Below are positions 17,113-24,655 of a stretch of 64,000 nt of DNA, piece by piece (position 1 is the stretch's first letter; each line of letters opens with the position of its first letter). The notes under the pieces were generated by a model. That model saw only the letters and a list, made by a program, of their open reading frames with translations. It did not search any database and was not told the origin of the DNA. The DNA is taken from assembly GCA_963712765.1 (NCBI GenBank), contig CAVQIX010000003.1, positions 496,001 through 560,000 of the forward strand. Reading direction: 5' to 3'. Both the position numbers and the translations under genes were made by a program. This DNA is from CAXMST01 sp963712765 (GTDB taxonomy: Bacteria > Actinomycetota > Thermoleophilia > Solirubrobacterales > 70-9).

Positions 17113-17257
17113 TGCGCGTCTCCGATCCGTCTGTGTTCGGGTGATGTTGGTGGTGCATGAGCCTATCGCCCGGAAATCGAAGGCGCCGTCGACTTCGCCC
17201 GGACACCTCTGGCGACCCGCGTGCCTTCCCCGACGGTCACTGGGAGCACCCGGCGGG

Positions 17258-17287
17258 TTGACGGCGAATCCGCTTCCGACCAATAGA
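17258..17287 (+). promoter_or_regulatory. Candidate sigma-70-type promoter for the 17344 membrane-protein group
   Basis: TTGACG at 17258-17263 and AATAGA at 17282-17287 are 18 bp apart, about 57 bp before the next gene. Immediately downstream is an 11-codon ATG reading frame (17296-17331) that may be chance. This is the best-looking promoter seen by eye in the window. Confidence 0.35.
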
Positions 17288-17343
17288 GTGCGGGCATGAG
17301 CTCCGCCGGCGACACAGAGCGCGTCCGCTGAGCTCGGACCGGC

Positions 17344-17943
17344 ATGGCGATCCACTGGGCGACGAGAGGTCTCGGCTCCGGCCTCAACCGCTGGATCGGC
17401 TCGCTGTTCGCGATCGGCGCCGCCTGCTTCCTGATCGGGCCGTTCCCGGGATACATCGATCTCGTCGGGGCCGAGGCCGACGGCGTCACCTTCTTCGTTG
17501 GCTCCCTGTTCTTCACCGCGGCCGCGCTGCTGCAGGCGCTTCAGTCGCAGAGAGCCGATCGGCTGCCGTCGCTGATCCAGTTCGCCGGGACGATCTTCTT
17601 CAACGTCGACACCTTCCGCGCGATGCAGGCGACCTTCAGCAATTCGCAGATCGACCGGTTGATCTGGGCTCCCGAGGCTGCGGGATCCGCCTGCTTCCTG
17701 ATCTCGGGGGCGATCGCGTACCAGAGTGTCCGGGCCGCCGGTCACGCCGCTCGGCGCGACGCCGACTGGCGGATCGCAGCCGTCAACCTGCTGGGCTGCG
17801 TCTTCTTCGGGATCTCGACGATCGCCTCCTACGTGGTGCCGAAGACCGGGGACATGCTCGACCTCGCGGCCGCCAACTGGACCACTGGCCTCGGGGCGCT
17901 CTGCTTCCTGATCGGGTCGCTGATCCTCATCAAGCAGGATTGA
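17344..17943 (+). CDS. Multi-pass membrane protein of unknown function
   Basis: 199 aa with about five hydrophobic segments: WIGSLFAIGAACFLIGPFPG (16-35), VTFFVGSLFFTAAALLQAL (47-65), a short one around 78-90 (LIQFAGTIFFNVDTF), AAGSACFLISGAIAYQ, and C-terminal segments VNLLGCVFFGISTIASYVV and LGALCFLIGSLILIKQD. The paired pattern C-F-L-I-G / C-F-L-I-S repeats, suggesting an internal duplication as in YrhK-like proteins. No charged transport residues stand out. It is the first gene of a run with the GAP-like and DUF202 genes (16- and 8-bp gaps), so an operon is likely. Confidence 0.7.
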   Translation: MAIHWATRGLGSGLNRWIGSLFAIGAACFLIGPFPGYIDLVGAEADGVTFFVGSLFFTAAALLQALQSQRADRLPSLIQFAGTIFFNVDTFRAMQATFSNSQIDRLIWAPEAAGSACFLISGAIAYQSVRAAGHAARRDADWRIAAVNLLGCVFFGISTIASYVVPKTGDMLDLAAANWTTGLGALCFLIGSLILIKQD

Positions 17944-17959
17944 GCGGAGGCGCCGCCTG

Positions 17960-18166
17960 ATGTCGGATGCGGTTGGACAGTCGCTCTCATTCGCGGTCGG
18001 CGTGGCCGTCAGCCCCGCTCCGATCATGGCGATGGGCGATCGGTCAGAGAGCATCCTCGATCGACTCAAGCAAAGGATGGCCCGCAACAACGCGGCGATC
18101 ACCGCCGTCGTCTGCCTGATATTCGGCGCCAAGCTGATCGGCGATGCGATCAGCGGGCTGGGATAG
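17960..18166 (+). pseudogene. Internally deleted GAP-family (Sap-like) membrane protein remnant
   Basis: A 68-codon open frame. Its first part (GQSLSFAVGVAVSPAPIMAM) matches the first transmembrane segment of GAP/sulfolipid-addressing proteins, typically L-P-F-A-V-G-V-A-L-S-P-V-P-I. Directly after it comes LDRLKQRMARNNAAITAVVC and FGAKLIGDAISGLG, which match the last loop and last membrane segment of the same family. The intact family is about 200-240 aa with six segments, so roughly 150 residues of the middle are missing in frame. It may be a decayed gene or a fixed two-helix miniature; the clean frame allows either. Confidence 0.55.
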
Positions 18167-18174
18167 CTCTCCCG

Positions 18175-18525
18175 GTGCCGGCGCCTGATCGAGAGCAGGG
18201 TGGAGCGGCCGATCGGAGCGCCGACCGAAGAACCAGCCTCGCGGTCGAGCGGACCGAGCTCGCCTGGTGGCGGACGGGACTCGCCGCTCTGGCGGTCGCG
18301 ATCGGGATCGGGAGGGTGGTGCCGGAGCTGAGCGATTCCGTGACCAGCTGGCCCTACGCCCTGGTCGGCTCGGCCTTCGCGATCTATGGAGTGGCTCTGT
18401 TCGTTCGCGGGACCCTGCGAGCCCGCGAGCGCGGCGGCGGCGCCGTGGGGGGCACCGACCTTGCCCTGGCGGCGGCCGGGCCCCTGCTCGGGCTGCTGGT
18501 GATCGTCCTGATCGCTTTTGGCTGA
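18175..18525 (+). CDS. DUF202 family membrane protein
   Basis: 116 aa, GTG start at 18175. The DUF202 core is clear: SLAVERTELAWWRTGLAALA (residues 21-40), followed by GRVVPEL and two to three hydrophobic segments (WPYALVGSAFAIYGVALFV; LALAAAGPLLGLLVIVLIAFG). Members are small inner-membrane proteins of unknown function, often found beside stress or transport genes. The N-terminal ~20 residues are polar and probably cytosolic. It follows the GAP-like remnant by 8 bp. A YidH-type role is only a family name, not a function. Confidence 0.85.
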   Translation: MPAPDREQGGAADRSADRRTSLAVERTELAWWRTGLAALAVAIGIGRVVPELSDSVTSWPYALVGSAFAIYGVALFVRGTLRARERGGGAVGGTDLALAAAGPLLGLLVIVLIAFG

Positions 18526-18567
18526 GCCGATCCGTCCTGGCGCGCTATCGGGTGCCGCGGGCGCCCG

Positions 18568-18802
18568 GGGCGATCATTGTCCTGTTGCTCATCACTGCTG
18601 GGCGCGCTGGCCGGCTACCTGATCCTGGGCGTTGTTCGGGGCCATGGGGCTGATCCTCGCCGCCCCCGTGACCTCGGCGGTCGACCGCATCTCAGCGGAT
18701 CTCGCCCGCGCGGCCAAAGAGCATCGCGGGCATCGCGGGAATGAGGAGACGGCGCCACCGGCCGATCAGCCGCCCGGCGATCTCGCCACCGGCCGAGCCT
18801 GA
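18568..18802 (+). pseudogene. Frameshifted C-terminal remnant of an AI-2E-type permease
   Basis: Two frames together resemble the end of AI-2E family transporters (PF01594). From 18592 one frame reads SLLGALAGYLILG. After a one-base shift near 18626 a second frame reads ALFGAMGLILAAPVTSAVDR, then ISADLARA, and ends at TGA 18802. The G-L-I-L-A-A-P-x-T motif is the family's conserved last membrane segment. No start codon or upstream two-thirds of the gene is present, so this is a truncated, frameshifted relic next to another decayed membrane gene. Confidence 0.5.
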
Positions 18803-18884
18803 TCGCCGGAGCGCGGGTAGGCCTCAACGAGAAAGAGCGGGGCCTGCCGCAGCAGGCTCCCGCTCGATCTCGACGATCTCGTCT

Positions 18885-19271
18885 CTAGACGCCTGAGGCT
18901 GCCCTCTCGTCCTCGCCGAAGACGATGATCCCGTGAATCACGTAGACGCAGACGAAGAAGATCGCCAGCGACCACCAGGGAAACGCTCCGCCGATCGAGA
19001 GCAGTGCTCCGATTGCGCCGAGGCCGGCGCCGACGATCGCGATCACGCGGCCGTAGGCGTTGCCCGCCATCAGTGAGAACCCGCCGGTCAGCTGGATCAC
19101 ACCGAGGATGATCAGGACCCAACCGAGGGTGTTCAGGTTGTCCAGCACGAAGCGCGTGTCGTTGACGAAGATACTTGCGTCATCGAGTGCGCCGATGCCG
19201 TAGATGATGTTGAGAAAGCCGATTATCAGCAGCATCACTGCTGCGAATACGACTCTTCCGGTACCTCTCAT
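18885..19271 (-). CDS. Four-segment membrane protein, DUF7144-like
   Basis: 128 aa from ATG 19271, preceded by AAGGAG at good spacing. Four hydrophobic stretches: VVFAAVMLLIIGFLNIIYGI, TLGWVLIILGVIQLTGGFSL, RVIAIVGAGLGAIGALLSI and WWSLAIFFVCVYVIHGIIVF. The first contains the L-x-I-I-G-x-x-N-x-I-x-G-I pattern of the DUF7144/DoxX-like group of small actinobacterial membrane proteins. The tail is short and acidic (EDERAASGV). It lies 42 bp downstream of glutamate decarboxylase on the same strand, so it is probably the last gene of that stress group. Function unknown. Confidence 0.7.
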   Translation of the reverse strand: MRGTGRVVFAAVMLLIIGFLNIIYGIGALDDASIFVNDTRFVLDNLNTLGWVLIILGVIQLTGGFSLMAGNAYGRVIAIVGAGLGAIGALLSIGGAFPWWSLAIFFVCVYVIHGIIVFGEDERAASGV

Positions 19272-19313
19272 GTCGTTCTCCTTGGGTAGCTTTGGTCTCG
19301 GGTCCACGGCAGC

Positions 19314-20690
19314 CTAGTACCCAGTCGCCGTCTTCACTTTCTGGCGCTCCGCCTCGTTGGCGCCGCCCTTCTTGTCGAGCGTCTCGCAGGCGGCGGCGAT
19401 GTCGTCGGCGAGGGTTGAGACCAGCGTGTGGCTGAAGTTGAGCTTGACCAGAGCTCGCATCATCTTCACGTGATCGGCCTTCGGCGGCATCGTGTACGCG
19501 GGCAGCATCCAGCCCCGCTCGGCCGCGACCTGCCAGGCGATGTCGAACTCGTCGAAGCCCTGGTCCTCAGCCAGGTTGAAGGCGACCAGCGGCAGCTGCT
19601 CCTCGCCCTCCCCGATCAGCTTGAATCGGCCTATGTCGCGGAGGCGGTCGGCGAGGAACTGCGAGTTCTGGTGCATCACGCCCATCAATACCTGGTATCC
19701 CTCGTGCCCGAAGCGGACGAGGTTGTAGTACTGGGCGAGGACCATCGCCGAGCCGGTCGAGAAGTTCAGCGTGAAGGTCGCGTCCGTCTTGCCGAGGTAG
19801 TTCTCATAGAAGACGAGGTCCTCGGCAAGATCGGCCTTCTCACGGAAGATCAGCCAGCCGATCCCCGGATAGACGCCGCCGAACTTGTGGCCTGAGACGT
19901 TGATCGAGCGGACCTGCTCGAGGCGGAAGTCCCACTCGCGGTCGGGGTAGAGGAACGGCCAGACGAAGCCTCCGCTCGCCGCGTCGATGTGTAGCGGCAC
20001 GTCGAGGCCCTTCTCGTCCTTGAGCTCGATGAGGAGCTTGTTGATGCCCTCGATGTCGTCCGCGTGACCGGTGAAGGTGGTGCCCAGGACGGCGGCGACG
20101 CCGATCGTGTCTTCGTCGACATGGGGCTCCACGTCCTCGGGGCCGATGGTGTACTTGTCCGGCTGCAGCGGCACGATCCGCGGCTCGACGTCGAAGTAGC
20201 GGCAGAACTTCTCCCAGACGACGTGCACGTCGCCGCCGAAGACGAGATTGGGCTTCTCCGTTCCCTTTCCGGCCGCCTCCCGGCGCTCGCGCCACTTCCA
20301 CTTCAGCGACAGGGCTCCAAGCATGATCGCCTCCGAGGACCCCTGAGTGCGGGCGCCGGTCGTCTCCCCGGGCGCGTTGAAGAGGCTGGCCAGCATCCGG
20401 ATGCAGCGCTGCTCGATCTCGGCCGTTCGCGGGTACTCGGCGTGGTCGATGAAGTTGCGGTGCAGGTTCTCGGCGATAATCCGCTGCGCCTCGGGCTCCA
20501 TCCAGGTCGTCACGAAGGTCGCGAGGTTGCGCTCCGGGATGCCGTCGAGGACCAACTCCTCCCCGATCAGGCGCATCGCCTCGAGCGAAGACATGCTGTT
20601 CTCGGGCATCTGGCCGTCGGGCGGTCCCTCGATCAGGAACTTGTTGCCGAAGTGGGCGGCTATCTCTTCGGCTGGATCGCGGTCTGTCAT
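19314..20690 (-). CDS. gadB: Glutamate decarboxylase
   Basis: PLP enzyme that converts glutamate to GABA and CO2, consuming a proton; in other bacteria it serves acid resistance. 458 aa. Visible are the N-terminal HFGNKFLIEGPPDGQMPENS, TTWMEPEAQRIIAENLHRNF, the cofactor region ARTQGSSEAIMLGALSLKWK, HIDAASGGFVWPFLYPD (Asp near the pyridine N) and SGHKFGGVYPGIGW with the PLP lysine. ATG 20690 follows AAGGAG. The next gene upstream is a DHA2 MFS exporter rather than a GadC-type antiporter, so how GABA is exported is unclear. Small membrane and SHOCT proteins around it suggest a stress regulon. Confidence 0.95.
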   Translation of the reverse strand: MTDRDPAEEIAAHFGNKFLIEGPPDGQMPENSMSSLEAMRLIGEELVLDGIPERNLATFVTTWMEPEAQRIIAENLHRNFIDHAEYPRTAEIEQRCIRMLASLFNAPGETTGARTQGSSEAIMLGALSLKWKWRERREAAGKGTEKPNLVFGGDVHVVWEKFCRYFDVEPRIVPLQPDKYTIGPEDVEPHVDEDTIGVAAVLGTTFTGHADDIEGINKLLIELKDEKGLDVPLHIDAASGGFVWPFLYPDREWDFRLEQVRSINVSGHKFGGVYPGIGWLIFREKADLAEDLVFYENYLGKTDATFTLNFSTGSAMVLAQYYNLVRFGHEGYQVLMGVMHQNSQFLADRLRDIGRFKLIGEGEEQLPLVAFNLAEDQGFDEFDIAWQVAAERGWMLPAYTMPPKADHVKMMRALVKLNFSHTLVSTLADDIAAACETLDKKGGANEAERQKVKTATGY

Positions 20691-20725
20691 CTTGGCTCCT
20701 TCGGTGGGGTGGCTGTTTGGGGGGC

Positions 20726-22342
20726 TCAGGCTGCGGCGGCCGCGGGATCGGCCGCCATCGGATGGTTCGGAAGTCTGCGAGTGAACCAGAAGGCGAACAC
20801 CACGATCGCGGCGATCGCGGCAAGTGCGGTCTTCAGGGCCGTCAGCTGGGCGTCCTCGTACGCCTTCTCGGTCGCCCTGGCCTGATCGGTCGACAGGCCG
20901 GCTTTGGTCGCTTCCTTCTCGACCGAGTTGGCGGCGATGAACGGGATACCCTTCTGCGTCTTTTTGCTCAGCTCGGTGCGAACCTGGGCGGGCAGGTCCG
21001 GGTTCGCCGTCACGTTGTCGTTGAAGGCGCCGGTCAGCCCGGTGAGCAGGATCGATCCGATGATCGCCGTTCCCAGTGCCGAGCCGAGGAACTGCGAGGT
21101 GCCCTGCAGGCCACCGGCTTCGCTGGAACGGCTGGTGTCGACCGAGGAGAGGTTGACATTGCCGAGCTGGGACGCGAGCAGTCCGAGGCCGATGCCGATG
21201 AAGGCCATCGCCGCGAGGAAGATCGGCTCGTCGAGAGTCTGGTTGATCGAGGCGAGCAGCGTCACCGCGCCGACCAGCATCGCGGCCAGGCCGACCCGGA
21301 CGATGCGCTTCGGGGAGAACCGGGTCGAGAGCCTCGATGCGCCGAGCGCGACGACGAACAGCCCGATCGAAAGAGGCAGCAGCTGGACCCCGGTCTCGAG
21401 CGGGTCCTTCCCGAGCACGATCTCCAGATACAGCGGCAGGACGAAGAAGGTGCCCGCGAGCACCATGAACATCATCATGAACATCGAGAGGCCGGCCCGT
21501 AGCTGGGTGATCTTCAGCATCTCGAGCCGCAGCAGGGCGTCGCGCCCGAGGCGCTGCATGCGCTGCTCCCAGACGACGAAGAGCCCGAGCAGGACGAACC
21601 CGGCGAGAATCAGGAGGGGGACCACCGAGAACCCGAACGGGGTGATCTCGGTCCCGTTGATCGTCAGCGCGCCCTTCGGCGTGATCCAGCCCCAGTCGGT
21701 GCTCTGCACGACCCCGAGCACGGCGATCGCAAGACCGCTGATCGAGAGCGCCGCCCCGACGCCGTCGAGCTTTGGGCGCTTGCCCTCGAAGGCGGCCTCC
21801 TTGACCACCACCGAAGCCAACAGCAGCCCGGCCATGATCACGACCTCGGCGCCGAACACGTAGCGCCAGCTGAACTCGGTGGAGACGTAGCCGCCGATGA
21901 TCGGTCCACTCGCCGCCGCCGCTCCGGCGATGCCGCCGATGATCCCGTAGGCGGCCGCGCGGTTACGGCCCGAGTAGTTGCCGGCCACCAGAGCCGCGAT
22001 CGCAGGGATCATCAGGGCGGCACCCATTCCCTCCAGAAGCGACCAGCCGATGATCAGGACCGTGATGTTCGGGGCGGCTGCGGTTGTGCCCGCGCCAAGC
22101 GCGAACACGACCAGGCCGATGCGGAACGCGCGGCGGCGGCCGATCACGTCGCCGATCTTGCCGCCGACCAGCATCAGCGATGCCATCGTCAGCGTGTACA
22201 TCGTGATCGCAAGCTGCATCTTGGTCACGGTCGTGTCGAGGTCCTGCACGACCTCGTTGATCGAGACGTTCATCACGGTGCCGTCGAGCACCATCACGAA
22301 CTGCGCGGAGGCGAGCGCGATGATTACCCGCCACTTCTTCAT
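20726..22342 (-). CDS. MFS transporter, DHA2 (EmrB/QacA) family, 14 TM
   Basis: 538 aa. Proton-driven exporter of drugs or metabolites across the membrane. Motif C-like and A-like features are seen: MVLDGTVMNVSINEVVQDL in TM1, GGKIGDVIGRRRAFRIGLV (motif A after TM2), and ASGPIIGGYVSTEFSWRYVF (motif C, TM5). The C-terminal ~80 residues hold a periplasmic loop and a last TM with a polar tail. Start ATG 22342. It precedes gadB by 35 bp in transcription order, so the two are likely one operon. That pairing raises the possibility of an amine or GABA-related substrate, but the family assignment favours multidrug export. Confidence 0.92.
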   Translation of the reverse strand: MKKWRVIIALASAQFVMVLDGTVMNVSINEVVQDLDTTVTKMQLAITMYTLTMASLMLVGGKIGDVIGRRRAFRIGLVVFALGAGTTAAAPNITVLIIGWSLLEGMGAALMIPAIAALVAGNYSGRNRAAAYGIIGGIAGAAAASGPIIGGYVSTEFSWRYVFGAEVVIMAGLLLASVVVKEAAFEGKRPKLDGVGAALSISGLAIAVLGVVQSTDWGWITPKGALTINGTEITPFGFSVVPLLILAGFVLLGLFVVWEQRMQRLGRDALLRLEMLKITQLRAGLSMFMMMFMVLAGTFFVLPLYLEIVLGKDPLETGVQLLPLSIGLFVVALGASRLSTRFSPKRIVRVGLAAMLVGAVTLLASINQTLDEPIFLAAMAFIGIGLGLLASQLGNVNLSSVDTSRSSEAGGLQGTSQFLGSALGTAIIGSILLTGLTGAFNDNVTANPDLPAQVRTELSKKTQKGIPFIAANSVEKEATKAGLSTDQARATEKAYEDAQLTALKTALAAIAAIVVFAFWFTRRLPNHPMAADPAAAAA

Positions 22343-22409
22343 CTAGGTCGTGACACCTCTCTGCGCACTCGGTTTGCTGGCCCACTGGCTCTGGACTGGA
22401 GGGCTGGAC

Positions 22410-22712
22410 CTAGGAGCCGATGATCTTGGCTTTCTGGGCTTCGAACTCTTCCTCGGTCAGGATTCCCTGCGCCTTGAGCTCGCCGAGCTCCTTGAGCTGA
22501 TCGATCGTAGAAGCGGTGGATGCTCCGGTGGGCGCCGGCGGAGCATCCTGCGGAGACGGCGGCTGCTGGGCCTCATAGCGGTACTCCATCGGCTGCTGGC
22601 CGCCCTGCTGCTGCCAGCGTTGTGCCTGGCGGCGGGAAACGCGGTTGCTGACCGCGGTCGCGGTGCCGGCAACGGCGGCGGTCCTCGCTACACCTCTGAG
22701 TAGACCCGGCAT
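22410..22712 (-). CDS. SHOCT-domain small protein
   Basis: 100 aa. The C-terminal 30 residues (IDQLKELGELKAQGILTEEE then FEAQKAKIIGS) are a canonical SHOCT short helical domain, L-x-x-L-x-x-x-G-x-I-T-x-E-E-F. The middle is Gln/Pro-rich and disordered; the N-terminus (MPGLLRGVARTAAVAGTATAV) is a short amphipathic or weakly hydrophobic stretch. ATG 22712 has AGAGGAGG upstream. SHOCT proteins are thought to mediate oligomerisation. It lies between the MFS gene and a DUF6325-like gene with gaps of 67 and 12 bp, fitting one stress-related transcript. Confidence 0.85.
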   Translation of the reverse strand: MPGLLRGVARTAAVAGTATAVSNRVSRRQAQRWQQQGGQQPMEYRYEAQQPPSPQDAPPAPTGASTASTIDQLKELGELKAQGILTEEEFEAQKAKIIGS

Positions 22713-22724
22713 CTGAACCCTCCT

Positions 22725-23141
22725 CTAGGAAGTCGATTCGACGGCGTCGAGCGCCGCCTCGATTGCTTGCACCGGAATCCGCCCGCTGGCGACGAGCTGG
22801 CCGCCGTTGCGGCGCACCGCGCTGGCGAATGGAGCTGCCCAGCTGTTCTCATATACCAAGAGCGCGGCCGATGTGCCGGGTTCGAGTGCGTTGCCGGCCT
22901 CCTCGTGGTCCTCGTCGCCGAGTAGTCCCGCGGACGCCCCCTCGAACTGCTCGAAAGCCTGCACGCCCTCGAGCTCGGATATGTCGATGCCTCGCACCGT
23001 TCCGTCCTCGTCCTTGGTCATGAAGGCCAGATCGATGATCCGGATCAGCCCACGCTCGACCAGGTCGAGCAGCAGCGGTGCCGCCTCCCCGCTCGGTTGC
23101 TGGCCTGGCCACTCAATGACGACGTAGTCGATCGGACCCAT
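22725..23141 (-). CDS. DUF6325/DUF1269-like protein
   Basis: 138 aa from ATG 23141, which has GAGGAAG about 10 nt upstream; a GTG at 23165 is an alternative. MGPIDYVVIEWPGQQPSGEA at the start, LLDLVERGLIRIIDLAFMTK, and a C-terminal AALLVYENSWAAPFASAVRR are the pattern of DUF6325, a relative of DUF1269. The family couples a helix with I-D-x-x-F-x-x-K-D to an acidic middle and a helix with W-x-x-P-F. Function is unknown. In actinobacteria it is repeatedly found beside SHOCT proteins, as here. Confidence 0.8.
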   Translation of the reverse strand: MGPIDYVVIEWPGQQPSGEAAPLLLDLVERGLIRIIDLAFMTKDEDGTVRGIDISELEGVQAFEQFEGASAGLLGDEDHEEAGNALEPGTSAALLVYENSWAAPFASAVRRNGGQLVASGRIPVQAIEAALDAVESTS

Positions 23142-23236
23142 CTCGGTGGCTTCCTCGGCGCTCACGGCCGGCACTCTATCGAACCGCGATCGTCGGGGAT
23201 CACGCGATTCGCCTACACGGACGGCCGCGGGTCCCG

Positions 23237-23599
23237 CTACAGCCGCAGCAGGTGGCTGCCCCCGCCCGGAGGGGAGCCGGCCAGCGCCGCGCGTGCACGC
23301 CGCGGTGGGCGGAGCCGGCCGATGCGGCGTCTTGAGGGGAACTCCTCGCCGCGGATCTGCTCGATCCGGATTAGCAGCAGGGCAACAGCGTCGGTGGTGA
23401 CCTCGAACGGATCGGCGACGATCTCGGGCCGCTCGGCGCCGATCGTGACCGCGGCGATCAGGTGACCATTGCGCTCGGCCGCGAGGACGGTGCCCGTCGG
23501 GACCGAGGCGCTGTCGCGTTCCGCGAGGCGCAGGAGCCTGCCGGAATCCTGATCGCTGAGAACTCTGATCGTGATCTGGCTGCTGCTGAGATCGGTCAT
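23237..23599 (-). CDS. Hypothetical protein, possible degenerate acetyltransferase-like fold
   Basis: 120 aa from ATG 23599, preceded by AGGAGG. It reads ITIRVLSDQDSGRLLRLAER, then TGTVLAAERNGHLIAAVTIG and EIVADPFEVTTDAVALLLIR. The order strand-helix-strand with A-A-x-x-x-G-x-L-I-A-A resembles the beginning of GNAT proteins, but the acetyl-CoA-binding R/Q-x-x-G-x-G/A is absent. The C-terminal 25 residues are basic and Pro/Gly-rich. Such truncated GNAT-like proteins are common in actinobacteria with no known role. The adjacent DUF6325-like gene lies downstream on the same strand. Confidence 0.6.
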   Translation of the reverse strand: MTDLSSSQITIRVLSDQDSGRLLRLAERDSASVPTGTVLAAERNGHLIAAVTIGAERPEIVADPFEVTTDAVALLLIRIEQIRGEEFPSRRRIGRLRPPRRARAALAGSPPGGGSHLLRL

Positions 23600-23703
23600 C
23601 GGGGGCCTCCTGTAGGCGCGGTTGGACGTTGTGCTGTTCCAGCATCCCCCCTCGGGACAATTAGCGCAATGCGGATCATCACGCATGCTGATAAGTTGCA
23701 CTA

Positions 23704-24633
23704 ATGCTCGATCTGAAGCGCCTCCGAATCCTCAGGGAGGTGGCCGCAATGGGTTCGTTCTCGGCTGCCGCAGAGAGCCTGTATGTCTCCCAGTCGGCTG
23801 TCTCCCAACAGGTCGCGGCGCTCGAGGCCGAGGCCGGCACCAAGCTCATGCTCAGGCTCAAGGGCGGGCCGATCCTGACCGAGGCGGGCGAGCTGCTCGT
23901 CTCCCATGCCGACGCCGCCATCTGCCGCCTCGAGCAGGCGGAGCGTGAGCTGGCCGAGCTCTCGGGGCTCGAGAGCGGTGAGCTGCGGATGATCAGCTTC
24001 CCCAGCGCCAGCGCCACCCTGGTCGGGGGCGCGGCGGCTGCGTTCAGCAAGCTCCATCCCGCGGTCCGCCTCTCACTCACCGAGGGCGACCCCGAGGATT
24101 CGATTCCAAAGCTCAGGCGCGGCGATTACGATCTCGCCCTCGTCTATGACTTCGAGCTGCGTCCCTTCGAGGCTGACGACGACCTGGCGCTCACTCCTTT
24201 GCTCACCGAGGAGATGCACGTCGCGCTTTCGGAGCGGCACCGGCTCGCCGGGCGGGAGCGGATCGAGCTCTGCGAGCTCGACGACGATCCTTGGCTCTGC
24301 GGCACAAGTGGCGGATCCTGTCGCGAGCTGACGATCGGGAGCTGCCGGCGGAGCGGATTCGAGCCGGACGTCGCGTTCGAGAGCAACGACTACAACGTGA
24401 TCATGAGCCTGGTCGCGGCCGGGATGGGCGTGACTCTGCTGCCCGATCTCGCGCTGGCCCGCCCGAATCCAGGCTTGGTGGTACGCGGGGTGGCCCCCGA
24501 GGCGCCAATCCGGCGCGTCTGGGCGGCGACCCTCGCAGCCGGGTCCCGCAGTCGGGCAACCGAGGCGATGATCGAGGTCCTCGCTCGCGTCGGCAGGGAG
24601 TACGGCGTCGCGCCCCCCGCTCTCGCCGTCTGA
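23704..24633 (+). CDS. LysR-family transcriptional regulator
   Basis: 309 aa. The N-terminal winged helix is typical: LDLKRLRILREVAAMGSFSA followed by AAESLYVSQSAVSQQVAALE, with the recognition helix at residues 32-51. The C-terminal substrate-binding domain includes LRMISFPSASATLVGGAAA and VALSERHRLAGRERIELCEL. Start ATG 23704. LysR regulators often control the divergently transcribed neighbour; here that is the 120-aa hypothetical gene at 23237-23599 across 104 bp, with the DUF6325/SHOCT/MFS/gadB group behind it. A role in controlling that group is a reasonable guess. The effector is not readable. Confidence 0.92.
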   Translation: MLDLKRLRILREVAAMGSFSAAAESLYVSQSAVSQQVAALEAEAGTKLMLRLKGGPILTEAGELLVSHADAAICRLEQAERELAELSGLESGELRMISFPSASATLVGGAAAAFSKLHPAVRLSLTEGDPEDSIPKLRRGDYDLALVYDFELRPFEADDDLALTPLLTEEMHVALSERHRLAGRERIELCELDDDPWLCGTSGGSCRELTIGSCRRSGFEPDVAFESNDYNVIMSLVAAGMGVTLLPDLALARPNPGLVVRGVAPEAPIRRVWAATLAAGSRSRATEAMIEVLARVGREYGVAPPALAV

Positions 24634-24655
24634 GCCCGGGCGCCGGCCTCAGCGC

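Noticed and set aside
17113..18132. Upstream extension of the P450 gene to 761 codons
   Set aside because: Non-homologous, Arg/Pro-rich, and antisense to the membrane-protein gene; the P450 begins at 17112.
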